Below, one piece after another: positions 5,665 to 7,141 of a stretch of 7,141 nt of DNA (positions are counted from its first letter, which is position 1; each line of letters starts with the position of its first letter). The DNA comes from Planctomycetota bacterium (GTDB lineage Bacteria; JAJVIF01; JAPKYR01). The DNA lies in NCBI GenBank assembly GCA_030673355.1, contig DAOVJF010000132.1, forward strand, positions 1 through 7,141, in the 5' to 3' direction. The notes beneath the pieces are model-generated. The model was not told the origin of the DNA, made no database searches, and saw only the letters and a program-made list of their open reading frames with translations. Position numbers and translations under genes: made by a program.

Positions 5665-7065
5665 ATGAATACCAAAACCCTTAACCTATCGTTGACTCTA
5701 TCATTCATTTTCCTGGTTATATGCTCGAGCGTAGTTACTGGAAGCTCACAAACTAACCGGATAACGAGCCAGCTTGATCGCACAGCAGCACTTGAAATTA
5801 ATCAACAGAAAGACGTAACACCGCCTGTTGGGTCCGAAGAAAGCCTCGCGGAACTGCTGCAACGTCCCGGGCTTGAACTTCTGACTGAACAGGAAAGCTG
5901 GGTATATACGTGGGAGGAGGAAAAACGAAGAACGTGCATGGATATCGGTGTTCACGGCAAGGACGTCTATGTCCTCAGAAAGGAATGGCCCGATGATTAC
6001 TCTCCTGAGGCTGAGTTTTATGTAAGGGCATTTGACCAGTTTGGACTGCCGGACGGTGGATGTTCGCTTTATGCAGGTACAATGGAAGTTGTAGAGGACG
6101 CCGCATTTGATGTTGGCCCGACAGGTATGGTTGCTGTAGTGGGTGTAATCAGGGATAAATCAAACGATTATCCATATTATGCTGAAGGCGATAAGGACGG
6201 GATCGTAAAATTCTGGAATCCTGATGATATGTATGCCGGCTGGGGCTTCAGACTCAGTGGTGAACAGAATGATACCTGTGACGATGTCGTTGTTGACAGC
6301 TACGGTAATGTGTATGTAGTCGGTAAGTTCTCCCACTTCTTCGATTTCAATCCCGGCCAGGAACTCGATGTCAAGGTGAGTAACGGCAGTTCGGATTGTT
6401 ACTTAATGAAGCTCAATGCTGACGGTAGTTACGGCTGGGCACGTACGTGGGGCGGCACCGGTAACGATTGGCCGAGGACTATCGGAATTGATACTAACGG
6501 GGTTTTATATGTGACCGGGAGTTACCAGGGTGAGGTTGACTTTGACCCGGGTAACGGTGTCGATCTGCATACGGCTTCAGGCGGCGGAGATAGTTTTATG
6601 CTTAAATTCAATGCTAGCGGCAATTACCTGCAATTCTTTAATTGGGATATTCTCCCTGTCGACATGGTCATGGATGATAATGGTAATTTCTACTGGCACT
6701 ATACCGTATACGGTACCTATGATGCAGCTCCGGGACAAGGTGTACATGAGCTTGACGAGGCAAACGGGAATCACTTCTTCGCTAAACTGGATCAGATTGG
6801 CGATGTTATCTGGATTGATCAATGGAATGAACAGTTTAACAGTCAGTGCATAGATATCGCTATAGATTCCAGTGGCGCGGTTTATCTGACAGGCTGGGAA
6901 CAGTTTGTAGAATTCGGACAGATAGATCCGCGCCGTGAAGTCTATCTCCGGAAATATGATTCAGCAGGTAATTTCATATTTGAAACAACATGGTACGCTG
7001 AGAATGGAATGAGTGTATCAGGTGTCGCAGTAAATGAAGAAGGGAATATTTTTTCTCACTTTTGA
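5665..7065 (+). CDS. Secreted SBBP-type beta-propeller repeat protein, apparently truncated at its C-terminus
   Basis: The 466-residue protein begins at ATG 5665, four bases after a strong GGAGGTG (5654-5660). The N-terminus is a Sec signal peptide: MNTK, a hydrophobic stretch to about residue 25, then likely cleavage near TGSS. It has no proper lipobox, because the Cys is preceded by Ile. After a linker, the chain consists of repeats of about 57-65 residues whose core is (I/V)xxDSxGNVYVxG. Clear units begin near residues 206, 271, 333, 396 and 453, with two degenerate ones before. Several carry an FDxxPG turn (FDFNPG, VDFDPG) and a (L/F)KxxxxGxYxW strand, as in the SBBP family; a TWGGTGND strand precedes the unit at 271. 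It is probably exported and folded as a propeller; no binding partner or activity can be read. The last unit stops after GNIFSHF, in the middle of its first strands, so the gene looks cut short. It overlaps a convergent gene by 10 bases. Confidence 0.85.
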   Translation: MNTKTLNLSLTLSFIFLVICSSVVTGSSQTNRITSQLDRTAALEINQQKDVTPPVGSEESLAELLQRPGLELLTEQESWVYTWEEEKRRTCMDIGVHGKDVYVLRKEWPDDYSPEAEFYVRAFDQFGLPDGGCSLYAGTMEVVEDAAFDVGPTGMVAVVGVIRDKSNDYPYYAEGDKDGIVKFWNPDDMYAGWGFRLSGEQNDTCDDVVVDSYGNVYVVGKFSHFFDFNPGQELDVKVSNGSSDCYLMKLNADGSYGWARTWGGTGNDWPRTIGIDTNGVLYVTGSYQGEVDFDPGNGVDLHTASGGGDSFMLKFNASGNYLQFFNWDILPVDMVMDDNGNFYWHYTVYGTYDAAPGQGVHELDEANGNHFFAKLDQIGDVIWIDQWNEQFNSQCIDIAIDSSGAVYLTGWEQFVEFGQIDPRREVYLRKYDSAGNFIFETTWYAENGMSVSGVAVNEEGNIFSHF

Positions 7066-7141
7066 TCTTCAATTTTTTTGAGCAGTACTTCTCTATAATC
7101 AGTCAGATTATCTAAAATCTGTCCACATCCTTTGAGAACGC
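7056..7141 (-). CDS. C-terminal end of an unidentified minus-strand gene (runs off the window)
   Basis: Read on the minus strand, the frame is open from the right edge to a TGA at 7058-7056. It encodes 27 visible residues, ending LLKKIEDQK and beginning VLKGCGQILDNLTDY. The fragment is amphipathic, charged and helical in character, as in a genuine C-terminal helix. Its stop codon lies inside the last codons of the convergent repeat-protein gene. It is too short to assign a family. That it is coding at all is supported mainly by the protein-like composition and by the abrupt end of the repeat gene here. Confidence 0.45.
   Translation of the reverse strand, partial: VLKGCGQILDNLTDYREVLLKKIEDQK

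Noticed and set aside
5665..5760. Lipoprotein signal in the repeat protein (LVIC)
   Set aside because: The residue before Cys is Ile rather than Gly/Ala/Ser, so a lipobox is not supported; an ordinary signal peptide fits better.

Overview
The window comes from a bacterial genome of medium GC. All complete genes are on the + strand. The likely source is an uncultivated, deep-branching heterotroph, and this is inference: the last large gene carries SBBP-type repeats with FDPG-like motifs that I associate with candidate-phylum metagenome bins such as Fermentibacterota. No marker gene in the window fixes the taxonomy.

Layout. (1) Bases 1-668 are the 3' part of a CocE/NonD-type serine hydrolase whose catalytic half lies upstream. 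(2) The 74-base gap that follows holds two tandem hairpins with identical loops and compensated stems. (3) Bases 743-2008 and 2038-2454 encode the catalytic and swivel subunits of a two-subunit aconitase X. (4) A good sigma70-type promoter at 2509-2537 leads into a two-gene lysine catabolism operon: lysine-ketoglutarate reductase at 2586-3899 and saccharopine dehydrogenase at 3932-5278. These are the separate counterparts of the two halves of the animal and plant AASS/LKR-SDH enzyme, in the same order. (5) The 386-base gap 5279-5664 is rich in structure. It has two tandem copies of an H-type pseudoknot with matching geometry, a tRNA/tmRNA-like 3' terminus (T-arm, acceptor-like strand, CCA), two hairpins and an extended -10 promoter. 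(6) Bases 5665-7065 encode a secreted beta-propeller-repeat protein that stops in mid-repeat. (7) A convergent minus-strand gene overlaps its last 10 bases and runs off the right edge.

Taken together, the enzymes fit amino-acid and peptide use. Lysine goes through saccharopine to 2-aminoadipate semialdehyde plus glutamate. The aconitase X could dehydrate cis-3-hydroxyproline, though phosphomevalonate is the other known substrate. The hydrolase may act on peptides or esters. The most novel signals are non-coding: the tandem pseudoknots at 5322-5486 and the paired hairpins at 686-734. Both show covariation between copies that can be read directly from the sequence.
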